A DNA stretch of 64,000 bases, taken from NCBI RefSeq assembly GCF_025380365.1, contig NZ_JAOCQF010000001.1, positions 2,282,245 to 2,346,244 on the forward strand, in the 5' to 3' direction. The position numbers were made by a program, and so were the translations under genes. This DNA comes from Albidovulum sediminis (GTDB lineage Bacteria; Pseudomonadota; Alphaproteobacteria; Rhodobacterales; Rhodobacteraceae). The notes under the pieces are model-generated. The model worked only from the letters and a program-made list of their open reading frames with translations, made no database searches and had not been told where the DNA came from. Shown in pieces: positions 9,387-19,600 of the stretch; the stretch's first letter is position 1, and the number at the start of each line of letters is the position of its first letter.

Positions 9387-10367
9387 TCAATTCCGTGCCA
9401 GTCCCGTTTCGGGCAAGGTGCCGGCCACCTCGCGTATCATGAGCCACAGGGCGCGCCGGTCCAGGTCGGCCGGAAGGTCGGCCATGGTTCCGTCGGCGCG
9501 CCGGATTTCCTGCATCAGTCCCGGCGGCTCGACCCCGTATAGAACCGCATGATGGGTCAGCGCCACCAGAAAACACCCCAGGTCGCCGATGTGGATCGGG
9601 TCCAGGTCGCCGTTCGCGGTCCGTGCGAAGAACTCCTCGCGGCTGCGTATGCCGGGAACCGTTCCCGACTCGGCCGCGCGGGCGATCCGGGCCAGGGCCT
9701 GCCCCGCGGGGATCAGATAGATGGGCGCGCCACCCTGCCAGGCTGCCGCCCCGCGCATCATCTCTCCGATCCAGTAGCGGGGCAGGTCGCGGTCAAGACG
9801 GACCAGCCAGCCGCCCTCGTCGTTCAGCCAGTGCCAGGTTTCGTAGAGATAGACCCGCACGTCGGGGTTTCCCTGCCGGGCGAGCCCTGCCCAAAGCGCC
9901 AGATAGGCGGGGCCTGCCTCCTCCTCGATCGAGGTCCGAATCTCGACGCGTTCGGTCAGGATCACCGCGTCGTAATCGCCGCTGGCGAGCGCCTCCTTCG
10001 CGGGGCGGAACCGGTCGTGGGCATTGTCCTCGGCATATCCCTCGATCGGGATGTGGTCTTCCCAGTGCGCTCGAAGCGTCGTTCCCCGGCCGATCTGGCT
10101 TTCATAGCGGTGCCCCGGACCTGCAAGCTGCGCAAGCATGGCCGGCATGTCGTGGCCGACGAGGCTGTGACCCAGGTGAAAGACGCGCAGCGGACGGGAC
10201 GGCGGATCAAGCGGGCGGTCATAAGCCCTGTTGAACGCGTCCCAGTCCAACGGGCGCCGGGCCGGTGGCAACGTCGGGTCACGTCTGAGGCGACGCCAGG
10301 CGACGGCCCCGGCGGCCAGCGCCCCGGCAGCGACCAGTGCAGCGAAGATCAGCGACCGGCGCATCAT
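9387..10367 (-). CDS. Membrane-anchored SGNH-hydrolase-like protein
   Basis: This 326-residue protein has an N-terminal hydrophobic segment (residues about 4-24) followed by basic residues, suggesting a single-pass anchor with the rest outside the cytoplasmic membrane. Two motifs fit the SGNH/GDSL fold: FHLGHSLVGHD (candidate nucleophile Ser68, in place of the GDSL block) and DPIHIGDLG (Asp256, His259, the block-V D..H pair). In polysaccharide loci such proteins act as acetylesterases, acyltransferases or acyl-binding modifiers (AlgX/AlgJ type). Its start overlaps the phosphopantetheinyl transferase stop by 4 nt, so it is co-translated with the NRPS-PKS genes. It may move or remove an acyl group on the glycan; that is inference. 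Confidence 0.55.
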   Translation of the reverse strand: MMRRSLIFAALVAAGALAAGAVAWRRLRRDPTLPPARRPLDWDAFNRAYDRPLDPPSRPLRVFHLGHSLVGHDMPAMLAQLAGPGHRYESQIGRGTTLRAHWEDHIPIEGYAEDNAHDRFRPAKEALASGDYDAVILTERVEIRTSIEEEAGPAYLALWAGLARQGNPDVRVYLYETWHWLNDEGGWLVRLDRDLPRYWIGEMMRGAAAWQGGAPIYLIPAGQALARIARAAESGTVPGIRSREEFFARTANGDLDPIHIGDLGCFLVALTHHAVLYGVEPPGLMQEIRRADGTMADLPADLDRRALWLMIREVAGTLPETGLARN

Positions 10368-11059
10368 CCTTCGCCCGCCGCACCAACCTGCGCCGTCACA
10401 CAGAAAGCCGCGAGAAGCAGCCCCCCGCTCCGGGCCGCGCGCCCCTCGATCCGGGCACCCGCGGCAAACGGTGCCACCTTTCGCGTGAAGGTGGCTGTCA
10501 GACGGTCCCCCGCACCCACCGCGATGTCGAGTGTATCAAACCCGAAGAGCGCTTGCGTTAGCGCATACTGGCATTTGTAGGCCGCTTCCTTGGCCACGAA
10601 GATCAGCCGGGCGGCCCGGGCGGGGTGGGCCATGGCCGCGCACCAGCGCCGCTCCTCGGGGTTCAGGACAATCTCTTCCACGCCCGCCGGCAGGGGTTCG
10701 TCAGGCTCCGCGTCTATGCCGACCGCAGCAAGGGCCGTCACCGGGGCGACCGCCGCCATTGCCAGGGCGCCGGTATGGGTGATCGAGCCCGTGACCGCTT
10801 CCGGCCATTCCGGGGAACGGTCGGCGCGCATCGGTATCGCTGACGGCGGCAAGCCAAGTTCGGCCATCGCGCGGCGCGCGGCACGTCTGCCGGCGGCGAA
10901 CTCCGCCACACGCGCCGGAACCGCTCGGCCCATGGCGACCTCTTCCGTTGGCCAGAGCCCGTCGGTGTTCCGCACGACAGGGGCCATGGCGACGGCGGCG
11001 CCGGCCGGCAGAAGCGTGCGCATCGCGGCGGAGATGTCGGCCACGACCCCCATCCTCAT
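10364..11059 (-). CDS. 4'-phosphopantetheinyl transferase (EntD/Sfp type)
   Basis: This 231-residue protein has the three motifs of Sfp/EntD transferases: GSITHT (91-96), GIDAEPDEP (114-122, metal-binding region) and FVAKEAAYKCQYA (154-166, with Lys157, Glu158 and Lys162). These enzymes attach the phosphopantetheine arm of CoA to carrier proteins. The obvious targets are the PCP of the NRPS (Ser1453) and the ACP of the PKS (Ser1793) in the same operon. The ATG at 11057-11059 overlaps the NRPS stop codon (ATGA), supporting translational coupling. Presence of a dedicated activator in the operon argues that the assembly line is functional. Confidence 0.88.
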   Translation of the reverse strand: MRMGVVADISAAMRTLLPAGAAVAMAPVVRNTDGLWPTEEVAMGRAVPARVAEFAAGRRAARRAMAELGLPPSAIPMRADRSPEWPEAVTGSITHTGALAMAAVAPVTALAAVGIDAEPDEPLPAGVEEIVLNPEERRWCAAMAHPARAARLIFVAKEAAYKCQYALTQALFGFDTLDIAVGAGDRLTATFTRKVAPFAAGARIEGRAARSGGLLLAAFCVTAQVGAAGEG

Positions 11060-14000
11060 GCGCCGCGACCCGCGCGAAGCGCACGACGCTTCGACATCGC
11101 ATCCGCCCGCATCGCCGCGCGGTCATTCGGGACGGCCGCCATGTGCAGGCCGGGCGCGTTCGCGGGGCGCGCGTCCAGATGACGGGCCAGAGCCGAAAGG
11201 GTCGGGAAGCGGAAGATGTCGGTGATCGACAGTTTCGTGCCGCCGAGCGCGGCGCGGATGTCGCGATGCGCCTGCACCGCCAGCAGCGAATGCCCCCCGA
11301 GGGCAAAGAAATTGTCCTCGGCTCCGACCTTGGGCAGGTTCAGGATGCGACACCAGATGCCGGCGATGGTCTCCTCGACCCCGGCGGCAGGTGGCACGAA
11401 GTCAGCTGTGGCCACCTCCGCCGCAGCCTGCGAGGGTGCGGGAAGTGCCTTGCGGTCGACCTTTCCGTTGGGCGTCAGCGGCATTTCCGGCAGGCGGACG
11501 ACATGCGCGGGCACCATGTGGGCCGGAAGCCGGGACTTCAGGTCGGCCGCAAGACCTTCGGCCGCGAATCCCTCCGCCGCGGTCACGTAGACCACCAGAC
11601 GCAGGTCGCCCGGAACATCCTCGCGCGCGACGACCACGGCCTGCCGCACGAAGGGCGCCGCTTCGGCAGCGGCTTCGATTTCACCCAGTTCAATCCGGTA
11701 ACCGCGGATCTTTACCTGATGGTCAAGCCGTCCCAGGAAGTCGAAGCGCCCGTCCGCGCGCTGCCGTACCAGATCGCCGGTGCGATACATGCGACCACCG
11801 TTGAACGGGTCCGGGCGGAACCGCTCCTCGGTCAGGTCGTCACGCTTCCAGTATCCGCGCGCCACTCCGTCGCCGCCGATCCACAGCTCGCCCGCAACGC
11901 CCAGCGGCACCGGAGCGCATTCCGGATCGAGAACGTAAAGCCGGGTGTTGGCCACGGGATGGCCCACCGGGGCGACGGCAGCCCCGGACTCGGCCGGCCC
12001 CACGGCAGACCAGATCGTCGTTTCGGTCGGGCCGTACATGTTCATAAGACGCGCCCGCGTCGCCTCGGAAAGATCGGCGACCAGCGCCCCGGGAAGCGCC
12101 TCGCCCCCGATCATCAGGTCGGTGAGCCCGCCAAGGGCCAGACGCGACTCAGCGTTCGTCACCAGCATCCGCGCCATTGACGGCGTGCATTGCAGATGCG
12201 TGACGCCATGCCGGGCGATCTGCGCGGCGATGGAGTAGTCCTCCGCCTCTGCCGGCGCTGTGTCGTTGGCGCGGCGCAGCACCTCGGCCAGCGGAACCAG
12301 ACCGTCAAGAACGGTCTGAACCGGAATACCGTAATCGATCAGGCAGGCGATTTCCCCCACCCCGATGCGCTTCAGTTCCTCCACCCGCACGAGGCAATCC
12401 TCGACGGTGCCGAAAAGGCCCGAGTCCTCGAAGTAGCGCTGGAAGGCGAAGTCGAGCACACCCTCCAGCTCCTCCTCGCTCAGCGACCGCAGGTCGATGT
12501 CCATCGGGTTGGTGACGCCTTGCGGCTTCTTGAAGGCGGGGAAGGCCCAGGCATATTGCTTGATCAGCCCCGCGGCCGAACGCAGGTAATCCTTCATCGG
12601 CCCGCGTGCCGTCTCGCGCGCGGCGTCGCGGTCGGCGGCAACATAGGTGTGCAGCATCAGCGTCACGGTGTGACGGGCCGGATCGTGCCCCGCATCGCGC
12701 AGCGCCTGGTGGTAAAGCCGGATCTTGCCCGCCACCTCCTCGACCGACTGGCCGAGAAGATGGGTCAGCACGTTCGCGCCGACCGCCCCGGCCTCGCGCC
12801 AGGTTTCGGGGTTGCCCGCCGTCGTTACCCAGATCGGCACCTCGCGCGATACCGGGCGCGGCTGCGTCACCACCGCGAAGGGCTTGCCGGACGCCGTGGG
12901 AAACTCCACCGCCTCGCCGCGCCACAGGCGGCGGACCTTGTCGATGGCGTCGAACATCGCCGCCTTGTTCGCGGGTGGCGTGTTTTCCGGCCTGAGCACG
13001 AAATCGTCGGGTTGCCAGCCCGAGGCGATGGCAAGGCCCGCGCGCCCGCTCGTCAGGTTGTCGATGACTGCCCATTCCTCGGCGATGCGGGCGGGATGGT
13101 GCAGCGGCGCGACGCAGGACCCCGCCCGCACCGAGAGGTTCTGCGTCACCGCGGCGACCGCCGCGCCCGTGACCGAAGGGTTGGGATAGGGGCCGCCAAA
13201 GGCGTGGAAATGCCGCTCGGGCGTCCAGACGGCGCAAAATCCGTTCCGGTCCGCGAACTTCGCCCCCTCCAGCAGAAGATCGTACTTGGCCGGCCCCACC
13301 CCGTCGTCGTTGCCCCAGTAGTAAAGGCTGAACTCCATCCCGCGGAAGGAAGGGGCCGCGGCCCCGCCGGACACCATCGCGCGATCTGCATCGCCCATGA
13401 TCACCACGCGGAAGCCGCGCGCCAGCGTCCAGAACAGTTCGAGCACCGAGATGTCGAACGACAGCGATGTGACCGCCAGCCATGTGCCGGGCGGGTCGTG
13501 GCGCACGTGCGCGTCCATGCCCACAAAAAAGTTCTGGACGTTCCGGTGCTCGATCATCACGCCCTTGGGGCGTCCGGTCGAACCCGAGGTGTAGATCATG
13601 TAGGCCAGGTCGGTTCCGGCCACCGGCACCTCGGGGTTCCGCGTCCCCGCCGCACCCAACCGCGGATCGTCGTCGATCGTCAGGACCACGGCGTCGCTGG
13701 CGGGCAGGCTGCCGGCCAGCGCGCTTTCCGTCACGATGACCGGGCATCCCGAATCCTCGACGTAAAGCGCGATGCGGTCGGCCGGATAGGCCGGATCGAG
13801 CGGGACATAGGCACCGCCTGCCTTCTGGATCGCGAGCGCACCGACCAGCAGGGACGGCGAACGCCGGGCACTCAGCCCCACGAGCGTTCCGGGGCCGACC
13901 CCCATGTCACCCAGGACATGGGCGACGCGGTTTGCCCGTTCGTTCAGTTCGCGATAGGTCAGGCTCTCACCCTCATGGATCAGCGCCACCGCATCCGGCG

Positions 14001-15645
14001 TGCGCGCCACCTGCGCCTCGAACGCGCGATGGATGCAAAGATCGGGGTCGAAATCGGCGTCGGTCCGGTTCCATTCCTTGAGCAGCAGCGCCGCTTCGCT
14101 GTCCGGCATCGGTGGCAGCGACGAAAGGCCGGTTCCGGACTGCGCTTCGTCCAGCACTCGGGCCAGATGCGAAATCCGGGCCGCGAACATGGACGCCGTC
14201 GCCGGATCGAGACGTTCGGCGTCAAAATGCAGGCCCGCCCCCTCCGCCGAAAGCGACAGCGTGACGACACTGCCCTCGACCGGTGCATCCGCCCCGAGAT
14301 TGAGCGCGACCGCCGGTGGAGCGGACCTGCCGATGGAGGGATCGCGCAGAACAAGGTCGCAGGCGAAGGCCGGGCACTTCACTGCGCTGGCAAGGTCCGA
14401 CCTGAAAGCCTGAAGAAAATCGCCGGCGGCAGATTCCGCCCCGGCGCGCAGCGGCACCCAGTCCGACAGGTATCCCTTCGCCTGAGGGCCGCCGGCCAGA
14501 TGGAAGGCCAGATCCATAGGCTCCCCACCACCATAGGCGCGCGCGAAAAGCGCCAGTGCAACCGCGCCCCGGGCTGCATCGCCGCCGGCGATGTCGCACG
14601 CGATCCGGCGCCAGGAAGTTCTGCCGGTAGACGGCCGGGCCAAGGGCAGGTCCACCGGGCGAAGGGACCGCATCCGTTCGCGCCAGTAGCCTTCACCTCG
14701 AACGACCGCAGCCAAGGCCTCGGTCAGCGCGGCCGCCTCGTCATCGGCTGGCGCGGACAGCAGCTGCCCCACCAGATCGAGCGTGCGCGGGCTGACCGGC
14801 CGGCCATCCATGTCACGCAGACCGCTGAGCATCACGGCGCCCTGTCCGCAGGCAACCGCAAGCCCTTCGTCATCGGCCGAGAGGACCAGCCCCGCCGGTC
14901 CCTCCCCCTGTGCCGGTTCGGCGGCCCCGACCGCCAGGACCCTGCCGCCCGCGGCGATCTTCGGCACTGCGAGCGGGTTCCAGTAGCCGCCATGGTCGAG
15001 CGCGCGCACGAAACGCGCCACGTTATCGGCGGTAGCGGCAAAGTCTATCACCGCTGCCGCACGGGGCCGGTCGTCACGACCGTGCCAGGTGCGGTGCGTC
15101 AGATCCTGCGCGCGCGGCTGCAGCGTGCCCGCCCCGATCGACGCGACCAGAGCGCCGAAGCTTTCGATCGCCGCCTCGAAACACCGGGTGTTGAGCGTCA
15201 GTGCCGTTTCCGCGGGGCCGATGTCGAATTCCCGCGCCTCGAGGATGGCGCCTTCGTCAATCCCGCCCTCGATCAGGTGCCAGGCGATACCATGGTGCGT
15301 TTCACCCTGAAGCAGCGCCCAGACAGGTGCATTCAGCCCGGCGTGCCGCGGCAGAGGCCCGTCGTGAAAGTTGATCGCCCCATTGCGCGCGGCCGCCACC
15401 ATGGCCTTCGGCAGGACGTGCAGGTTCGCGACGGAAAAGAGCCAGTCGTAACCCGCCCCTTCAAGCCGGTCTGCGACATCCGCCGATTGCTCATCTGCCC
15501 GCAATCCTCGGTCGCGTGCCCAGCGTGCGACATCCGGACTGCGCGTCACGACCGCAACCACGTCGTTGCCCGCCGCGATCCAGAGTTCCGCGCACTGGAT
15601 GGTCAGGGATTCGCTGCCGACGAAGAGAGCCGAAGGGCGTGTCAT
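11056..15645 (-). CDS. NRPS: formyltransferase - half condensation - adenylation split by luciferase-like monooxygenase - PCP
   Basis: A 1529-residue synthetase. Residues 1-320 form a formyltransferase domain with the catalytic trio Asn92, His94 (INFHDGPLPRHAG) and Asp130 (GGIDEGAIL). Residues about 330-525 resemble only the C-terminal half of a condensation domain; no HHxxxDG is present. The adenylation domain starts near 530, with core A3 YTSGSTGRPKG (685-695) and A4 SFDISVLELF (729-738). It is then interrupted at about 765-1120 by a luciferase-like FMN monooxygenase (MupA/Atu3671-type insert) and resumes with HLQCTPS and MYGPTETT to NGKVDRKAL (1393-1401). A PCP follows with GGHSLLAV (Ser1453). 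Aligning to GrsA by eye gives specificity residues D-I-L-Q-M-G-M-I-W-K, very close to the glycine code DILQLGLIWK. There is no C-domain or TE, which fits an initiation module of the F-A-PCP kind known from linear gramicidin synthesis. It overlaps the GT2 and PPTase genes by 4 nt each. Confidence 0.9.
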   Translation of the reverse strand: MTRPSALFVGSESLTIQCAELWIAAGNDVVAVVTRSPDVARWARDRGLRADEQSADVADRLEGAGYDWLFSVANLHVLPKAMVAAARNGAINFHDGPLPRHAGLNAPVWALLQGETHHGIAWHLIEGGIDEGAILEAREFDIGPAETALTLNTRCFEAAIESFGALVASIGAGTLQPRAQDLTHRTWHGRDDRPRAAAVIDFAATADNVARFVRALDHGGYWNPLAVPKIAAGGRVLAVGAAEPAQGEGPAGLVLSADDEGLAVACGQGAVMLSGLRDMDGRPVSPRTLDLVGQLLSAPADDEAAALTEALAAVVRGEGYWRERMRSLRPVDLPLARPSTGRTSWRRIACDIAGGDAARGAVALALFARAYGGGEPMDLAFHLAGGPQAKGYLSDWVPLRAGAESAAGDFLQAFRSDLASAVKCPAFACDLVLRDPSIGRSAPPAVALNLGADAPVEGSVVTLSLSAEGAGLHFDAERLDPATASMFAARISHLARVLDEAQSGTGLSSLPPMPDSEAALLLKEWNRTDADFDPDLCIHRAFEAQVARTPDAVALIHEGESLTYRELNERANRVAHVLGDMGVGPGTLVGLSARRSPSLLVGALAIQKAGGAYVPLDPAYPADRIALYVEDSGCPVIVTESALAGSLPASDAVVLTIDDDPRLGAAGTRNPEVPVAGTDLAYMIYTSGSTGRPKGVMIEHRNVQNFFVGMDAHVRHDPPGTWLAVTSLSFDISVLELFWTLARGFRVVIMGDADRAMVSGGAAAPSFRGMEFSLYYWGNDDGVGPAKYDLLLEGAKFADRNGFCAVWTPERHFHAFGGPYPNPSVTGAAVAAVTQNLSVRAGSCVAPLHHPARIAEEWAVIDNLTSGRAGLAIASGWQPDDFVLRPENTPPANKAAMFDAIDKVRRLWRGEAVEFPTASGKPFAVVTQPRPVSREVPIWVTTAGNPETWREAGAVGANVLTHLLGQSVEEVAGKIRLYHQALRDAGHDPARHTVTLMLHTYVAADRDAARETARGPMKDYLRSAAGLIKQYAWAFPAFKKPQGVTNPMDIDLRSLSEEELEGVLDFAFQRYFEDSGLFGTVEDCLVRVEELKRIGVGEIACLIDYGIPVQTVLDGLVPLAEVLRRANDTAPAEAEDYSIAAQIARHGVTHLQCTPSMARMLVTNAESRLALGGLTDLMIGGEALPGALVADLSEATRARLMNMYGPTETTIWSAVGPAESGAAVAPVGHPVANTRLYVLDPECAPVPLGVAGELWIGGDGVARGYWKRDDLTEERFRPDPFNGGRMYRTGDLVRQRADGRFDFLGRLDHQVKIRGYRIELGEIEAAAEAAPFVRQAVVVAREDVPGDLRLVVYVTAAEGFAAEGLAADLKSRLPAHMVPAHVVRLPEMPLTPNGKVDRKALPAPSQAAAEVATADFVPPAAGVEETIAGIWCRILNLPKVGAEDNFFALGGHSLLAVQAHRDIRAALGGTKLSITDIFRFPTLSALARHLDARPANAPGLHMAAVPNDRAAMRADAMSKRRALRAGRGA

Positions 15646-16637
15646 GAGTCACTCCGTACCGGGGCGGCACCTGGCGTTGCCAGATCGGCCACGCCGATTC
15701 GCCAGCGGGTTCTGAAACCATGCGCAAGCAGATCGCGCAGGAAATGGGGCGGGTTCTGTTGCGCCCTCCGGCTGACAAGCCGACGCAACCCGAGCACGAG
15801 GCATCCGGCGGCTCGCGCCATCGTCGCGGCAATGGCATATCCGCGCCCATGGTTCTTTGCGAAATAGAGGAACCGGCTGTCGAACCAGTACCCCGGCAGG
15901 CGCCTGAGGTTGGACACGCCGGTCGATACGGAGCCGATGTGGGTCACATCGCTGTCGTGCACATGGTCCGTCGCAAAGCCTGCCCGCGCGGCCCTCAGGC
16001 AAAGGTCGGTTTCCTCGAAGTAGAGAAAGAACGCCTCGTCGAAAAGGCCGATGCGGTCCAGCACCGACCGACGGATCAGCATGGAGGCCCCCGAAACCCA
16101 GTCGACACGCGTGGTTTCGGACGGTGTCGGCAGGGGCACGATCCGATCGGCCAGAAGGTGCGAGATCGGGCCGGTCTTGGCGGCATCCTCGAACTCCGAC
16201 CCGAGGCTGAAGAACCGAAAGGCCGAGGCATGCGGGGCGCCGTCCGGGCCATGCACATGGCTGCCCGCGATGGCCGTTTCCGGGTGCCGCCTCATGTGGT
16301 CGAGCAATGCCCGTATCGCCCCTCTGGCCGGAAAGGCATCCGGGTTCAGCACGTAGACGAAATCGGGCGCCGACCCGTCGGGCAGGCCCGCCCTGATGGC
16401 AACGTTGTTGCCCGCGCCATAGCCGCCGTTGCGGCCGGACTGGATCACGCTGACCCGGAGAAGGCCAAGCCGCGCGACACCGGAGCGCAGCGCCTCCTCC
16501 GACCCGTCGCCCGAGGCGTTGTCGACGATGGTGATGGCGCCCTCGATGCCTTCCATCGCCGCTGCGGCGGCCCTTGCCGCCTCAAGCGCCATCTCTGCGG
16601 TACGCCAGTTGACGATGCTGACAAGAACGGTCGCCAT
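15642..16637 (-). CDS. Family 2 glycosyltransferase (rhamnosyltransferase-like)
   Basis: A 331-residue GT-A fold enzyme. It opens with VLVSIVNWRTAEMALEA, then ITIVDNASGDGSEE and GGYGAGNNVAIRAG, the nucleotide-sugar-binding pattern of GT2 rhamnosyltransferases. YVLNPDAFP supplies the NxD metal site. A C-terminal hydrophobic stretch (about 275-295) may anchor it to the membrane. It sits between the PKS (3-nt gap) and the NRPS (4-nt overlap), so it is made in step with both. This suggests that the polyketide/peptide product, or the glycan that carries it, is glycosylated. The donor sugar cannot be read from the sequence. Confidence 0.85.
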   Translation of the reverse strand: MATVLVSIVNWRTAEMALEAARAAAAAMEGIEGAITIVDNASGDGSEEALRSGVARLGLLRVSVIQSGRNGGYGAGNNVAIRAGLPDGSAPDFVYVLNPDAFPARGAIRALLDHMRRHPETAIAGSHVHGPDGAPHASAFRFFSLGSEFEDAAKTGPISHLLADRIVPLPTPSETTRVDWVSGASMLIRRSVLDRIGLFDEAFFLYFEETDLCLRAARAGFATDHVHDSDVTHIGSVSTGVSNLRRLPGYWFDSRFLYFAKNHGRGYAIAATMARAAGCLVLGLRRLVSRRAQQNPPHFLRDLLAHGFRTRWRIGVADLATPGAAPVRSDS

Positions 16638-16640
16638 GGC

Positions 16641-19600
16641 TCACTCCGCCGCCGAACGCATCGGATGCGCATCTGCGTCGGCACTGTCGAGCACCTGCCG
16701 CAACTTCTGCGCCAGAACGCGAACGTTCGGTTCCAGCACCATGGTGTCATGGTCTCCGGGAATTTCGATGACTTCGAGGTTGTCGGCGTAGCGGCCAATC
16801 CCGTTGTCGTCATAGACGTAGCACCGGTCCTGATCGACCCAGCGCCCTCCCCACACCTGCCAGTGAAGATCAACCGGCGGGCGCAGGAGCGCGGTGCGGC
16901 CACGGCGTGGCGTCATCTCGAACTTCACGACAGCGCGCAGGAAGGCCTTCTCGACCTCGGTCAGCAATGCCTCGCGCCCGGTACCCTGTTCGGCGCCCTC
17001 GCGCTGCGCCTGCTTCCACGCCGCGCGGTCCCGATACCATTGGAGAAGATATCCAGGCCCCGCGGCGCGGAACTGGTTCAGCTTGATGCGAAGACGATCA
17101 GCCGCGCTCAGGTCCGGACGGGTGGGCAGCGGCGTGTCGAGCAGGACGAGAAGCGACACCTCCTCTCCCTCCTCCTCCAGCTGGCGGGCCATCTCCCAGG
17201 CGGTCAGACCGCCACCCGAATAACCACCAAGCACATAGGGCCCGTGCGGCTGCACCTGCCGGATCTCGGCCAGGCAATCGCGGGCGGCATCGACGAGGGA
17301 TTCGTGCGGTGCATCCTCGTCGTAAAGGCCGCGGGCCTGAAGCCCGTACCAGGGCCTGTCCCCGCCCAGCATCTTGGCGAGGAAGCGCAGGTTCAGAATG
17401 TTTCCCGACATCCCGGCGACGATGAAGAACGGCGCCTTGGGCTTTCCTTCCGCCTTGTTCATGGGAACCAGGTGGGTGAACCGGCGCTGCGGAATCACGG
17501 CGGCACCGGCCCCGTCGGTCGACTGCTCGGATGGCCCCACGCGCGCCTCGATCAGGGCGGCACAGGCGGCGATCGTCGGCGCCTCGAACAGCACCGAGAT
17601 CGGGAAGTCGACGGCATAGGTCTTGCGGATCATCGCGAACAGCCGGACCGCGATCAGCGAATGGCCGCCGAGGTCAAAGAAACTGTCCTCGACCCCGACC
17701 TGCGCGACGCCCAGAAGGTCTTGCCAGAATCCGACCAGCGTCCGCTCGATCTCGTTGCGGGGCTCGACATAGGCCGTATCGAGCGCCGGCCGCTCGAATC
17801 CCTGCCCTCCGCCGGTCTCGGCAGGGCGAAGCGTGTCGGCCTGCGCGACCAGCGCGGGCAGATCCATCGAGGATACGACGACCTGCGGCAGGCCAAGCGC
17901 CAGCGCGCGACCGAACGCCAGGGCTCCGTCCCTTGCGGGGATGCCCTGCGACAGGTTGTGGCGCAGACGCTCTTCGGCGGCGGAAACCGGGCGAAGGGCG
18001 GCAGGCCCGTCCTCGGGGAACTCGACATCCTGCGCGGACGGAACGGCTTCAAGGCCCAGCACCCCGTCCATCCGGCGCATGGTGAACCCTTCGATGTCGA
18101 TGCACACCGCCCCCGTGGCGTCCATGATCGTCACGTCGAACCGCGCAAAGGACGTGTCCGCCCGATTGTCGTCCGCATTGCGGACCCAGCTGACCACCTC
18201 GGCGGGCAAGGGCCGGTGGACGCGGATCGACGCGTAGGACAGCGGCACCCAGAGATGCGTCGGCGCATAGCCTGCGACAAGGTCCATCGCCCAGCCCGTC
18301 GCCAGGTCCATGAGCGCGGGGTGGATGACGCAGCCCGCTTCCAGGTCGGAGCGGAACGTCTCGGGCAGCGACAGATGCGCGACCCCCTCGCCCTTGCCGA
18401 AGGCGCGGCGATTGACCACGCGCCAGCGCGGGCCGAAGATCAGGTGTTCTTCCTGTGGGGTCCGCAGGCCCTGCCCCACCTCGACCTTCGCCCCGCAGCG
18501 CGAGAGCAGACCGAGCACATCCAGCCGTCCTGCCGGGGCGGCAAGGGGAAGTATCCGAGCCTCTGCGTTCAGGCCAAAGCCGGTGCGCCCGTCGCGTTCG
18601 ACGCTGCTTCGCACGTCAAGGCTGTAACCGCCATCCTCGCGCCGAATCCGCGCGCGCACCGCCCGCGATCCCGACTCCGGGACCGTCAGCGGATGCAGGA
18701 AGTAGAGATCCCTTATCTCGAACGGGCCGGTCTCGTCCTGCGCCCTCATCGCCTCGGCCGCCAGTTCGATGAACCCGGTTCCGGGCAGAAGCGCCTGCCC
18801 CGCCCTGGTGCGGTGGCCATCGAGGAACCATCGCGCCACGGACCAGTTCGCCGTGAAAACGCGCGCGCCTGCCGCATCGAATGTCGCGGCATCCAGCATC
18901 GGCATGACCAGCGGCTCCACAGGCGCGGGCACGGGTGCCGCATAGGCCCCGGCCGCCATGCCGACATCCGACCAGATGCCCCAGTTGACCGCAACGACGC
19001 GCGTCCTGCCGCCCGCACGCGAGCGGGCCCAGGCGTTGAGGAACTCGTTCGCGGCGACATAGTCGACCTGGCCCGCCGGCGCGATCACCGTGGAGGTAGA
19101 GGCGAAGACGACCATCAGATCCAGGCTGCCGTCCGGAAACACCCGATCCAGTACCAGCGTGCCATGCACCTTCGGGGCAAGGACATCCTCGACGCTTTCG
19201 GGCGACTTCGCGAGGATCGGCGCGTCGTCGACCACACCCGCGGCGTGGATCAGCACGTCGACGCGGCCAAACGCGGCCTCTACCTGGCGCCGGGCCGCCT
19301 CCATATCCGGCAGGTTGCAGACGTCTCCGACCACGACGACGGGCGTGGCGCCGAGCGCTTCGAGACGGCGCAGCGCGCGGATCCGCTCGGCGCCCGCGTC
19401 CTGCGGCGGATGGGCGCGCAGATAGGCCTCCCAGCCCTCGCGCGGCGGAAGCGGGCGGCGCGTCAGAAGCGCGATCCGCGCGCCGCGTTCCACGACCAGG
19501 TTTTCGGCCAGCGTCAGGCCAATGCCGCCGAAGCCGCCGGTAATCAGGCAGACCGCACCCTCGCGCACGGGGTGTTCGGCATCGCCCAGAACAACAGGGC

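Noticed and set aside
13300-14000. Luciferase-like stretch as a separate gene or a frameshift in the NRPS
   Set aside because: The reading frame is unbroken through the insert, and adenylation motifs occur on both sides in the right order. This is the known split A-domain architecture.
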